Assembly: GCA_034420495.1 (NCBI GenBank) | Contig: DAOULG010000249.1 | Coordinates: forward strand, 1 to 5,829 | Origin: VYDC01 sp034420495 | GTDB taxonomy: Bacteria > Chloroflexota > Dehalococcoidia > UBA2979 | DNA: 5,829 nt | Reading direction: 5' to 3' | Shown: positions 1-5,829 of the stretch, piece after piece | Layout: every line of letters begins with the position of its first letter | How positions within the stretch are numbered: position 1 is the first letter of the stretch | Program-made: the position numbers and the translations under genes | The notes under the pieces: generated by a model | What the model was told of the DNA's origin: nothing | What the model saw: only the letters and a program-made list of their open reading frames with translations | Database searches by the model: none

Positions 1-1384
1 GCGGGCCCACGCCCAGACCGAGCGGCCGCCACACGCGATCCCTGACGAACGAGGGCCACCAGTCGACGGGGCCGCCCCCCAGGACCGAGGGGTGGGCCGC
101 CCCGACGGCCGACCCGCCGTCGTGAGGTCCTCCCCGGATCGAGAGCGAGTACTCGACGTCGTCGGGCCCGCGCACCGCCTCGGCGAGCGCGGCGGCCTCG
201 GACGGGCGGACGGCGTCGCCCTCCGCGATCTCCCACGTGGCGCCGCCGGCTGCGAGCGTCACCGGGTCGTCCCCGTCGGGCGCCGCCTCGACGACGTAAT
301 CCCCCGACGCCCCGTCGTAGGAGAGCCGGATGTCGAAATCGCCGTGGGCGCTCGGCGGAAGCGGGGCGAGAGAGACGCCGAGCAGGACGATCCCCACCCA
401 GATGCCGAGCGCGACGGTGAGCGCGTTCTTCGTCGAGATGCGGTCGGCGAGCCGGCTGAAGGCCAGGGCGCCGGGGACGGCGACGAACTGGATGATCGCG
501 ATCGTTCCCATGTTGAAGGCGAGCGGGATGCCGAGCGTGTCGGCCGCGTAGGCGCCGGCGATCGCGAGCACGGTCTGGAGGCCGTCGTTGAAGAGCACGT
601 AGGCGGCGAGGAAGACCACCACGACCCGGAAGCGCGCCAGCTCGCGAAGCGTCTGCCGGAGCTCCCGGAAGCCGGTCGCGACGGCGGAGGCCGGAGTCAC
701 GCGCTCGCCCGAGCGCGGGAGCGGGGGCTCCGGCACGACGCGCAGCGTCCAGAGGGCCCAGCCGAACCACCAGACGCCGACCGAGACGAAGGCGAGCCGC
801 GTGACCAGGTCGGCCTGGTCGCCTCCGCGCGCGGCGAGCACGAACGCCAGGTGCACCACGAGCAGCAGGCCGCCGCCGAGGTAGCCGTAGGCGTAGCCCC
901 GGCTGCTGATGGCGTCGAGGAGATGCCTCGGCCCGAGGTGCGGCAGGAAGGAGTTGTAGACGATGAGGCCGCCGACGAAGCCGATGTTGGCGAAGACGAA
1001 GGTCACGAACATCCAGAGCCACGGGAGCGGGCTCCAGGGGACGAAGAAGGCGAGCGCCGTGAAGAGCGCGCCCAGGACCGTGTAGGCGGCGAGCAGCGCC
1101 CGGCGGATGGGGACGCGGTCGGAGATGACGCCGATGACCGGGCTCGAGAGGGCCACCACCGCGGTCGAGAGGGCGACGCCCAGGCCCCACATGGAGCTCC
1201 CGGTGAAGATCCCCAGGACGGTCCCGTTCTCGCCGACGGCCTCCTTGAAGAGGAAGACGAAGTAGACGGGCGAGATCGCGGCGACGCTGGTCGCAAACGC
1301 CGAGTTGGCCCAGTCGTACATGCACCAGGCGCGGATGCGCCTCCGCTGCTTGAGCGGGAGGTCGCCGATGGAGCGCGGATCCAC
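1..1384 (-). CDS. UMF1-family MFS transporter (partial, C-terminus beyond left edge)
   Basis: This is an integral membrane permease of the major facilitator superfamily, of the UMF1/Atg22-like type; the substrate is unknown. The frame is open from GTG at 1384 to the window edge (461 codons visible, no stop), so the 3' end is missing. Residues 23-30 read YDWANSAF, the signature just before the first membrane helix in UMF1 proteins. An MFS motif A (G85..SDR..IRR95) follows the second helix, and a second copy (FSRLADR, 309-315) lies in the C-terminal half. Hydrophobic helices are visible at about 27-46, 65-87, 98-115, 122-142, 164-184, 197-214, 254-275, 292-309 and 321-340. Residues about 341-455 form a hydrophilic, probably beta-rich loop ending in a Trp-rich stretch (DWWPSFVRDRVW). 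The start is chosen because GGGAGG sits 7 bases upstream and the YDWANS motif lies at the expected distance. It is divergent from the cox-like operon. The family call is firm, the substrate is not. Confidence 0.9.
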   Translation of the reverse strand, partial: MDPRSIGDLPLKQRRRIRAWCMYDWANSAFATSVAAISPVYFVFLFKEAVGENGTVLGIFTGSSMWGLGVALSTAVVALSSPVIGVISDRVPIRRALLAAYTVLGALFTALAFFVPWSPLPWLWMFVTFVFANIGFVGGLIVYNSFLPHLGPRHLLDAISSRGYAYGYLGGGLLLVVHLAFVLAARGGDQADLVTRLAFVSVGVWWFGWALWTLRVVPEPPLPRSGERVTPASAVATGFRELRQTLRELARFRVVVVFLAAYVLFNDGLQTVLAIAGAYAADTLGIPLAFNMGTIAIIQFVAVPGALAFSRLADRISTKNALTVALGIWVGIVLLGVSLAPLPPSAHGDFDIRLSYDGASGDYVVEAAPDGDDPVTLAAGGATWEIAEGDAVRPSEAAALAEAVRGPDDVEYSLSIRGGPHDGGSAVGAAHPSVLGGGPVDWWPSFVRDRVWRPLGLGVGP

Positions 1385-1391
1385 GAGCGGG

Positions 1392-1397
1392 CCTCCC
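1392..1397 (-). promoter_or_regulatory. Ribosome binding site of the MFS transporter
   Basis: On the minus strand this reads GGGAGG, 7 bases upstream of GTG at 1384. It decides the start: no ATG lies in frame before the conserved YDWANSAF motif, and the GTG gives a short charged N-terminus (RSIGDLPLKQRRRIR) typical of the cytoplasmic leader of this family. Confidence 0.75.
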
Positions 1398-1450
1398 GCC
1401 TGGTGGGGCCGCGTGCCGCCGCGCCCCGGTCGGGCACGGTAGCACCTCAC

Positions 1451-1462
1451 GGGCGCGCGCCC
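1451..1462. repeat. Perfect 12-bp GC palindrome
   Basis: GGGCGCGCGCCC is its own reverse complement and lies 5 bp from the 25-bp dyad, in the divergent intergenic region. The alternating CG core could form a small hairpin or a second protein site. In DNA this rich in GC, such a palindrome can readily arise by chance, so the functional reading is weak. Confidence 0.25.
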
Positions 1463-1467
1463 ACGGG

Positions 1468-1492
1468 GCGGATCATCGGTGCTATCATCCGC
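1468..1492. promoter_or_regulatory. 25-bp imperfect palindrome, candidate operator
   Basis: The arms are GCGGAT (1468-1473) and ATCCGC (1487-1492), centred on 1480. Inside them, three further symmetric position pairs also match, giving 9 of 12 paired positions. The right arm overlaps the TATCAT box. The element also contains a direct repeat, ATCATC at 1472-1477 and 1484-1489, spaced 12 bp start to start, about one helical turn. Size, symmetry and position between divergent genes fit a binding site for a dimeric repressor or activator. No regulator gene is in the window, so the partner is unknown. Confidence 0.4.
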
Positions 1493-1513
1493 CCGGCTTG
1501 GTGGGGGTGGGCC

Positions 1514-1975
1514 GTGCGCATCGACGGCGAACACCGCTTCGAACTCCCCCGTTCGGTGGTCTGGACGCGGCTGCAGAGCCCCGCCTCCCTCCGCCGGGCG
1601 ATCCCGGGCTGCACCGCCTTCGACGAGGTCGCTCCCGACACCTGGGAGATCGCCGCCGACGTGGGGATCGGCCCGGTCAAGGGGACCTTCACGGGCCGCG
1701 TCGAGCTCCGGGACCGCGAGCCGGAGGACCGCTACACGCTCGTCGCCTCCGCCCAGGGGCGCCCGGGGGGCGGCACCGGCCGGGCCGCGATAGAGATCGC
1801 CGACGACGGGGGCGGCACGCACCTGTGCTACCAGGCCGACGTCACCGTGCGCGGCGCGGTGGCGCGGGTGGGGAGCAGGCTCCTCGCGGCGTCTGCGCGC
1901 ACCATGGCGCGGCAGTTCTTCGATGCGATAGAGCGATCGGCATGCGAGGCAGCGGAGAGGGGCGCGGCGAGATGA
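1514..1975 (+). CDS. coxG: CoxG-like SRPBCC-fold protein (carbon monoxide dehydrogenase subunit G family)
   Basis: The 153-residue product belongs to the CoxG family, small START/Bet v1-like (SRPBCC) proteins with a hydrophobic cavity. In CO oxidisers CoxG is needed to attach the dehydrogenase to the membrane, and recent actinobacterial work gives it a quinone-carrying role. It is not part of the catalytic heterohexamer. Visible family features are the N-terminal strand RIDGEHRFELP (2-12), VW..L (16-20), IPGC (30-33), VGIGPVKGTFTG (50-61), and the long C-terminal helix from about 116 (RLLAASARTMARQFFDAI). It ends shortly after that helix, so the C-terminal extension of longer CoxG proteins is absent. 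The GTG start fits because the family N-terminus begins exactly there; a G-rich stretch (1500-1511) is the only candidate ribosome site. The stop TGA overlaps the coxS ATG. As first gene of the operon, it probably serves the enzyme encoded downstream. Confidence 0.87.
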   Translation: MRIDGEHRFELPRSVVWTRLQSPASLRRAIPGCTAFDEVAPDTWEIAADVGIGPVKGTFTGRVELRDREPEDRYTLVASAQGRPGGGTGRAAIEIADDGGGTHLCYQADVTVRGAVARVGSRLLAASARTMARQFFDAIERSACEAAERGAAR

Positions 1976-2439
1976 GCGTACCGGTGTCGGTGACCGTGAA
2001 CGGGAGGCTCCACGAACTGGAGGTGGAGCCCCGCATGCTGCTGGTGCACCTGCTCCGCGAGGAGCTGAACCTCACCGGCACGCACGTGGGCTGCGACACG
2101 AGCCAGTGCGGCGCCTGCACCGTGCTCGTCGACGGCGACGCCGCCAAGTCCTGCACCGTCTTCGCCGTGCAGGCCGACGGCGCCTCCGTCACGACGATCG
2201 AGGGCCTCTCCGCGGAGGGCGAGATGCACCCCCTCCAGCAGGCCTTCTGGGACGAGCACGGGCTGCAGTGCGGCTACTGCACGCCCGGCATGATCATGTC
2301 GGGCGTCGACCTGCTGGAGCGGCGGCCCGACCCCTCGGAGGAGGAGATCCGGCGGGGGCTCGACGGCAACCTCTGCCGCTGCACCGGCTACGAGCACATC
2401 GTCAACGCCATCCGAAGCGCGGCGGGAGGTGCGAAGTGA
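1972..2439 (+). CDS. coxS: Molybdenum hydroxylase small subunit, [2Fe-2S] protein (CoxS-like)
   Basis: The 155-residue iron-sulfur subunit passes electrons from the molybdenum centre of CoxL to FAD in CoxM. The N-terminal ferredoxin-like domain carries the plant-type cluster ligands C41, C46, C49 and C61 (GCDTSQCGAC...C). The C-terminal four-helix domain carries the second cluster ligands C100, C103, C135 and C137 (QCGYCTPG and LCRCTGY). All eight cysteines are present and the length is normal for the family, so it should be functional. The glutamine before C100 is the conserved residue that contacts the molybdopterin cofactor in related enzymes. The ATG overlaps the coxG stop by four bases, with a GGAGAGGGG purine tract (1954-1962) upstream. 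There is no signal peptide, so it is cytoplasmic. The same fold serves many xanthine oxidase-family enzymes, so this subunit alone does not reveal the substrate. Confidence 0.96.
   Translation: MSVPVSVTVNGRLHELEVEPRMLLVHLLREELNLTGTHVGCDTSQCGACTVLVDGDAAKSCTVFAVQADGASVTTIEGLSAEGEMHPLQQAFWDEHGLQCGYCTPGMIMSGVDLLERRPDPSEEEIRRGLDGNLCRCTGYEHIVNAIRSAAGGAK
2424..2430 (+). promoter_or_regulatory. Ribosome binding site of coxL
   Basis: GGGAGGT lies inside the 3' end of coxS. Measured from GGAGG, GTG at 2436 is 6 bases away, the same spacing as GGAGG to ATG for coxM, whereas ATG at 2442 is 12 bases away. This favours the GTG start, which also gives a GTGA stop-start overlap matching the ATGA overlaps at the other two junctions. 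Confidence 0.65.
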
Positions 2440-4811
2440 CCATGCAGGCGACACCCGGCCGGCTCGTCGGCCAGCGCGTCCGCCGCAGGGAGGATCCGCG
2501 CCTCGTCAAGGGCCGCGGGAACTACGTCGACGACATGAAGCTGCCGGGGATGCTGCACCTCGCCTTCGTGCGGAGCGACGTGGCGCACGGCATCATCCGC
2601 TCCATCGACACCGGCGCCGCGGAGGCGATGCCCGGCGTCGAGCTCGTCCTCACCGGCGCGCAGCTCGCCGAGATGATCCCCGCGATGCCGGTCGCGACGC
2701 CCTTCCCGGCGCCGGATCACCACTCGGTCACCCCGGACCGCGTCCGCTACGTCGGCGAGCCCGTCGCCGTCGTGGTGGCGACCGATCGCTACCTCGCCGC
2801 CGACGCCGCCGACGCGGTCGTCGTCGACATCGAGGAGCTGCCGGCGGTGGTGGACGCCGAGCGGGCGATGAACGGCGATCCGGCCGTGATCCACGAGGCC
2901 TTCGAGAACAACCTCGCGGTCCCGCTGGCCCCGGCCGGCACCGGCGTCAACCCGGAAACCCTCGAGGTGGAGGACGAGTCGGCGCTGAACGAGGCCTTCG
3001 AGAAGGCCGACGTCGTGATCTCGCAGCGCATGGTCAGCCAGCGCCTCGTCCCCAACGCGATGGAGCCGCGCGGCGTCATCGCGCGCTTCGAGCCGGGGAA
3101 CGACGAGCTCACGGTCTGGTCGACGACGCAGAACCCGCACATCGCGCGCACCCTGCTCGCCGCCATCCTGGGGATGGGGCAGCACCAGGTCCGCGTCATC
3201 GCCCCCGACGTCGGCGGCGGCTTCGGCAGCAAGATCAACGTCTACGGGGAGGACTTCGTCGCCGCGGCGGTCTCGCGGCGCCTCGGGCTCCCGGTGAAGT
3301 GGATCGAGGACCGCTCCGAGGCCTTCCTGACCACCATCCACGGGCGCGACGTGATCTGCTACCTCGACCTGGCGGCGACGGGCGAGGGCAGGGTCCTCGC
3401 CGTGAAGATGCGGCTCGTCGCCGACATCGGCGCCTACGAGATGGTGCTCACCGCCGCCATCCCCACGCTGGTCGCCTTCATGATCAGCGGGGTCTACGAC
3501 ATCGGCGTGGTGCGGTGCGATCTCACCGAGGTCTTCACCAACAAGATGCCGACCGACGCCTACCGCGGCGCCGGGCGGCCGGAGGGGATCTACTTCCTCG
3601 AGCGGGGCATCGACATGCTGGCGGCCCGCCTCGGGATGGATCCCGCCGAGGTGCGCCGCCGCAACTTCATCCAGCCCGACCAGTTCCCGTACACGACCGC
3701 GGGCGGGATGGTCTACGACTCCGGCGAGTACGAGCGCGCTCTCGACCTGGCGCTTCAGAACGCCGGGTGGGAAGAGATGAAGGCGGAGCGCGACGCGGCG
3801 CGCGCCGAGGGTCGCCTGGTCGGCCTCGGCCTCTCCTTCTACACGGAGATCTGCGGCTTCGGCCCCTCGGCGGCGATGCCGAGCGTCGGGCTCTGGGAGC
3901 ACGCGAGCGTGAGCGTGGAGCGCGACGGCAAGGTGCGCGCCACCACCGGCGTCTCGGCGCACGGCCAGGGCCACGAGACGACCTTCGCGCAGATGGTCGC
4001 CGACGAGTTCAGCATCCCGATGGACGACATCACCATCGTCCACGGCGACACCGGCCAGGTGCGGGGCGGCACCGGCACCTTCGGCAGCCGCTCGCAGGTC
4101 GTGGGCGGCACGGCGCTGCTCCTCGCCACCTCGAAGGTGCAGGAGAAGATGCGCCGCTTCGCCGCGCCGATGCTCGAGCTCCAGCCGGCCGATCTCTCCT
4201 TCCGGGACGGGATGATCGGGCCGACCGGCAGGGAGGAGACGGGCGTCTCCTTCGCCGACGTGGCCGCCTTCGCCTACGTCCCGATCCCGCTCCCGCCGGA
4301 CACCGAGCCGGGCCTGAGCGAGGAGGCGTTCTGGGAGCCGGAGGGCTTCACCTGGCCCTTCGGGTGCTACATCTCGCAGGTCGAGGTGGACCGCGACACC
4401 GGCGAGCTCGAGCTTAAGCGCTTCGTCGGCGTGGACGACTGCGGCAACGTCGTCAACCCGCTCATCGTCGCCGGCCAGATCCACGGCGGCATCGCGCAGG
4501 GCGTCGGCCAGGCGATGACCGAGGAGGCGGTCTACGACGAGGAGAGCGGCCAGCTCGTGTCCGCCTCCTTCATGGACTACGCGATCCCGCGGGCGAGCGA
4601 TCTGCCGCGCTTCGAGCTCGACAGCACCGTCACCCCCTCGCCGCTCAACCCGATGGGGGTGAAGGGGATCGGGGAGGCCGGGACGATCGGATCGACGCCG
4701 AGCATCGTCAACGCCGCCGTCGACGCCCTCGGCGGGTTCGGGGTCGAGCACATCGACATGATGCTGCGACCGGAGAAGCTCTGGCGGCTGATCCACGGAG
4801 GCGACGCATGA
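2436..4811 (+). CDS. coxL: Form II CoxL-like molybdenum hydroxylase large subunit
   Basis: The catalytic subunit of 791 residues (GTG start; ATG at 2442 is the alternative, two codons shorter) is of the xanthine oxidase family and binds molybdopterin cytosine dinucleotide. Visible parts are the N-terminal hammerhead domain with GQRVRRREDPRLVKGRGNYVDD (12-33), TTQNPH (230-235), the cofactor loop VGGGFGSK (259-266), HGQGHET (509-515), the dinucleotide-binding HGDTG....GTGTFGSRS (536-553), and the catalytic base E747 in GIGEAG. The length matches CoxL proteins of about 800 residues, with no frameshift. The deciding feature is the active-site loop AYRGAGR (375-381): the cysteine that bridges Mo to Cu in true CO dehydrogenase (AYRCSFR) is replaced by G378. 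This is the form II signature, so a Mo-Cu site is not expected and the substrate is probably an organic compound such as a heterocycle or aldehyde. That last step is inference. The stop overlaps coxM. Confidence 0.95.
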   Translation: MTMQATPGRLVGQRVRRREDPRLVKGRGNYVDDMKLPGMLHLAFVRSDVAHGIIRSIDTGAAEAMPGVELVLTGAQLAEMIPAMPVATPFPAPDHHSVTPDRVRYVGEPVAVVVATDRYLAADAADAVVVDIEELPAVVDAERAMNGDPAVIHEAFENNLAVPLAPAGTGVNPETLEVEDESALNEAFEKADVVISQRMVSQRLVPNAMEPRGVIARFEPGNDELTVWSTTQNPHIARTLLAAILGMGQHQVRVIAPDVGGGFGSKINVYGEDFVAAAVSRRLGLPVKWIEDRSEAFLTTIHGRDVICYLDLAATGEGRVLAVKMRLVADIGAYEMVLTAAIPTLVAFMISGVYDIGVVRCDLTEVFTNKMPTDAYRGAGRPEGIYFLERGIDMLAARLGMDPAEVRRRNFIQPDQFPYTTAGGMVYDSGEYERALDLALQNAGWEEMKAERDAARAEGRLVGLGLSFYTEICGFGPSAAMPSVGLWEHASVSVERDGKVRATTGVSAHGQGHETTFAQMVADEFSIPMDDITIVHGDTGQVRGGTGTFGSRSQVVGGTALLLATSKVQEKMRRFAAPMLELQPADLSFRDGMIGPTGREETGVSFADVAAFAYVPIPLPPDTEPGLSEEAFWEPEGFTWPFGCYISQVEVDRDTGELELKRFVGVDDCGNVVNPLIVAGQIHGGIAQGVGQAMTEEAVYDEESGQLVSASFMDYAIPRASDLPRFELDSTVTPSPLNPMGVKGIGEAGTIGSTPSIVNAAVDALGGFGVEHIDMMLRPEKLWRLIHGGDA

Positions 4812-5656
4812 TCCCCTCAGCGTTCGAGTACCACCGCGCGGGCTCCGTCGAGGAGGCGATCGCGCTCCGCCGGGAGGCCGGCGGCGACGCCCGCTTCATC
4901 GCCGGCGGGCACAGCCTGATCCCGCTCATGAAGCTGCGCCTCTCCGAGCCGTCGGCGCTCGTCGACATCAGCCGCATCCCCGGGCTCTCCGGGGTCAGCG
5001 AGGAGGGGGGGCGCATCTCCATAGGCGCCCTCACCACGCACGCGGAGCTCGAGTCCGACCCGCTGCTCCTCGAGGCGGCTCCCGTCGTGGCGGAGGCCGC
5101 CGGCGAGATCGGCGACCAGCAGGTCCGCAACCGCGGCACCATCGGCGGGAGCCTCGCGCACGCCGATCCGGCGGCCGACCTGCCGGCCGTGGCGGTCGCG
5201 CTCGACGCGACGGTCCATGTCGCCGGAGCGGGCGGCGCGCGCAGCGTCGCCGCCTCCGACTTCTTCCGGGGGCTCTTCGAGGTCGACCTGGGGGAGGACG
5301 AGCTCATCACGTCGGTGAGCTTCGAGCGGCCGTCGCGGGCGGCGTACGCGAAGCTCAGGCACCCGGCGTCCCACTTCGCGATCGTCGGCGTGGCCGCCTC
5401 CCTCACGGTCGAGGACGGCGTCTGCACCGGCGCGCGCGTCGCCGTGACCGGCACCTCGACGCACGCGCAGCGCCTGGGGGCGGTCGAGGATGCCCTCACC
5501 GGCTCGCGCCTCGACGAGGATGCGATCGCGGCGGCCGCCGGCGCGGCCGAGGCCGCGGGCGAGGTCAACTCCGACCTGTCGGGCTCGGAGGCCTACCGGA
5601 GGGCGATGACGCGGGTCTTCGCCGGCCGCGCGATCGCCGCCGCGGCGGCCCGCTAG
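4808..5656 (+). CDS. coxM: FAD-binding medium subunit of molybdenum hydroxylase (CoxM-like)
   Basis: The 282-residue flavoprotein subunit takes electrons from the CoxS clusters onto FAD and hands them to a quinone or other acceptor. The N-terminal FAD domain of the PCMH type shows AGGHSLIPLMKLR (32-44), which binds the pyrophosphate, and RNRGTIGGSLAHADPAAD (107-124), containing the TIGG motif. From about residue 175 a CO dehydrogenase flavoprotein C-terminal domain follows and ends normally, so length and domains are complete. Start ATG overlaps the coxL stop (ATGA) and has GGAGG at 4797-4801, six bases upstream. Being last gives the order S-L-M, usual for form II clusters, whereas form I CO dehydrogenases are M-S-L. 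The final residues are an Ala-rich tail of little apparent importance. No maturation genes (coxD, E, F or a cofactor chaperone) follow within the window. Confidence 0.95.
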   Translation: MIPSAFEYHRAGSVEEAIALRREAGGDARFIAGGHSLIPLMKLRLSEPSALVDISRIPGLSGVSEEGGRISIGALTTHAELESDPLLLEAAPVVAEAAGEIGDQQVRNRGTIGGSLAHADPAADLPAVAVALDATVHVAGAGGARSVAASDFFRGLFEVDLGEDELITSVSFERPSRAAYAKLRHPASHFAIVGVAASLTVEDGVCTGARVAVTGTSTHAQRLGAVEDALTGSRLDEDAIAAAAGAAEAAGEVNSDLSGSEAYRRAMTRVFAGRAIAAAAAR

Positions 5657-5829
5657 CGGGAGCCGGGCGGGAGGCCGCACCGCGCCTCCCGGGACGGCGC
5701 CGGGGCGCGGGGGTGCGGGGCCGCTCGCCGCGGGCGCTCGCGCCGGCCGCCGCGCCGCGCCCCGCGACCGCGGGCCGAGATCCCCCTCGCGCCCGCCCGC
5801 CGCGGATCCCGCATCGGGGGAGGCGCCGC
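5657..5829. other. GC-rich intergenic tail at right edge
   Basis: Apart from the hairpin at 5668-5691, I see no gene or RNA here. The sequence is almost entirely G and C with long CG runs. GGGGGAGG at 5816-5823 resembles a ribosome binding site, so a plus-strand gene may begin just beyond the window. Confidence 0.4.
5668..5691 (+). terminator. Hairpin after coxM, possible terminator
   Basis: An uninterrupted 8-bp stem CGGGAGGC / GCCTCCCG (5668-5675 and 5684-5691) encloses an 8-base loop, beginning 12 bases after the coxM stop. No T-tract follows (GGGACGG instead), so it is not a classical intrinsic terminator. It could be a U-less terminator, a 3'-end stabilising hairpin, or chance in DNA of this composition. 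Confidence 0.35.

Larger units (their letters stand above)
1385..1513. promoter_or_regulatory. Divergent intergenic/promoter region
   Basis: This 129-bp stretch separates the minus-strand transporter from the plus-strand coxG-S-L-M genes, so promoters for both units should lie here. The only AT-leaning spot is around 1471-1489. It contains TATCAT at 1483-1488, one mismatch from a TATAAT -10 box, which would put transcription start about 20 bases before the coxG GTG. No TTGACA-like -35 element is visible at the usual distance, so the promoter may be activator-dependent or use another sigma factor. No convincing -10/-35 pair is visible for the transporter. The region also holds the dyads at 1451-1462 and 1468-1492. 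Confidence 0.5.

Noticed and set aside
92..1975. Long plus-strand open frame of 627 codons ending with the CoxG sequence
   Set aside because: Its first about 470 codons are the exact antisense of the MFS transporter in the same codon register and are low-complexity Arg/Asp/Glu/Gly-rich. Only the part from GTG 1514 has family homology.
2429..4417. A 662-codon plus-strand open frame overlapping coxL in another frame
   Set aside because: The predicted protein is an Arg/Gly/His-rich composition artefact with no domains, while the coxL frame carries every expected motif.
2388..4796. An 802-codon minus-strand open frame opposite coxL
   Set aside because: It mirrors coxL in codon register and stays open because TTA, CTA and TCA codons are absent from coxL in this GC-rich DNA. 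Its translation is His/Asp/Arg/Gly-rich with no recognisable domain.
1514..5656. Assignment of the operon as a genuine aerobic CO dehydrogenase
   Set aside because: The CoxL loop is AYRGAGR, the gene order is S-L-M, and no coxD/E/F maturation genes are visible, so CO oxidation is not supported by this sequence.
4817..5680. Two minus-strand open frames of about 286 codons opposite coxM
   Set aside because: They are shadows of coxM. Composition is Arg/Ala/Gly- or Ser-rich without motifs, and the plus frame has clear FAD-binding signatures.
5654..5815. Small minus-strand open frame in the right-hand tail (about 53 codons, starting MRDPRRAG)
   Set aside because: It consists mostly of Arg, Ala, Gly and Pro as random GC-rich DNA would encode, and shows no motif. 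It lies over the post-coxM hairpin.

Overview
This 5.8 kb window comes from a very GC-rich bacterial chromosome. Third codon positions are almost always G or C, Leu-TTA/CTA and Ser-TCA codons are nearly absent, and GTG starts are used. The gene content suggests an aerobic or microaerobic heterotroph with molybdenum hydroxylases. Actinobacterial, myxococcal or other high-GC soil lineages all fit, and the sequence alone does not let me choose between them.

Layout: (1) The left edge to position 1384, minus strand, carries the N-terminal 461 codons of a UMF1-type major facilitator superfamily transporter that runs off the window. (2) Positions 1385-1513 are a divergent intergenic region with a 25-bp imperfect palindrome, a TATCAT box and a 12-bp GC palindrome. 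(3) Positions 1514-5656, plus strand, hold four tightly packed genes: coxG, coxS, coxL and coxM. Each downstream gene overlaps the stop codon of the one before it by four bases (ATGA, GTGA, ATGA). (4) Positions 5657-5829 are extremely GC-rich, with one hairpin just after coxM and no convincing gene.

The three enzyme subunits should assemble as a (CoxS-CoxL-CoxM)2 heterohexamer. Substrate would be hydroxylated or oxidised at the molybdenum site in CoxL, electrons would pass through two [2Fe-2S] clusters in CoxS to FAD in CoxM, and CoxG would link the complex to the membrane or quinone pool. The active-site loop of CoxL is AYRGAGR, not the AYRCSFR of proven aerobic CO dehydrogenases, and the gene order is S-L-M rather than M-S-L. 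Both mark this as a form II enzyme, so CO is probably not the main substrate and the true substrate is unknown. The divergent transporter could move the substrate or product, but that is inference from position only. I see no CRISPR array, mobile element, tRNA or rRNA. The most interesting points are the form II site paired with a CoxG protein, and the palindrome between the divergent transcription units.
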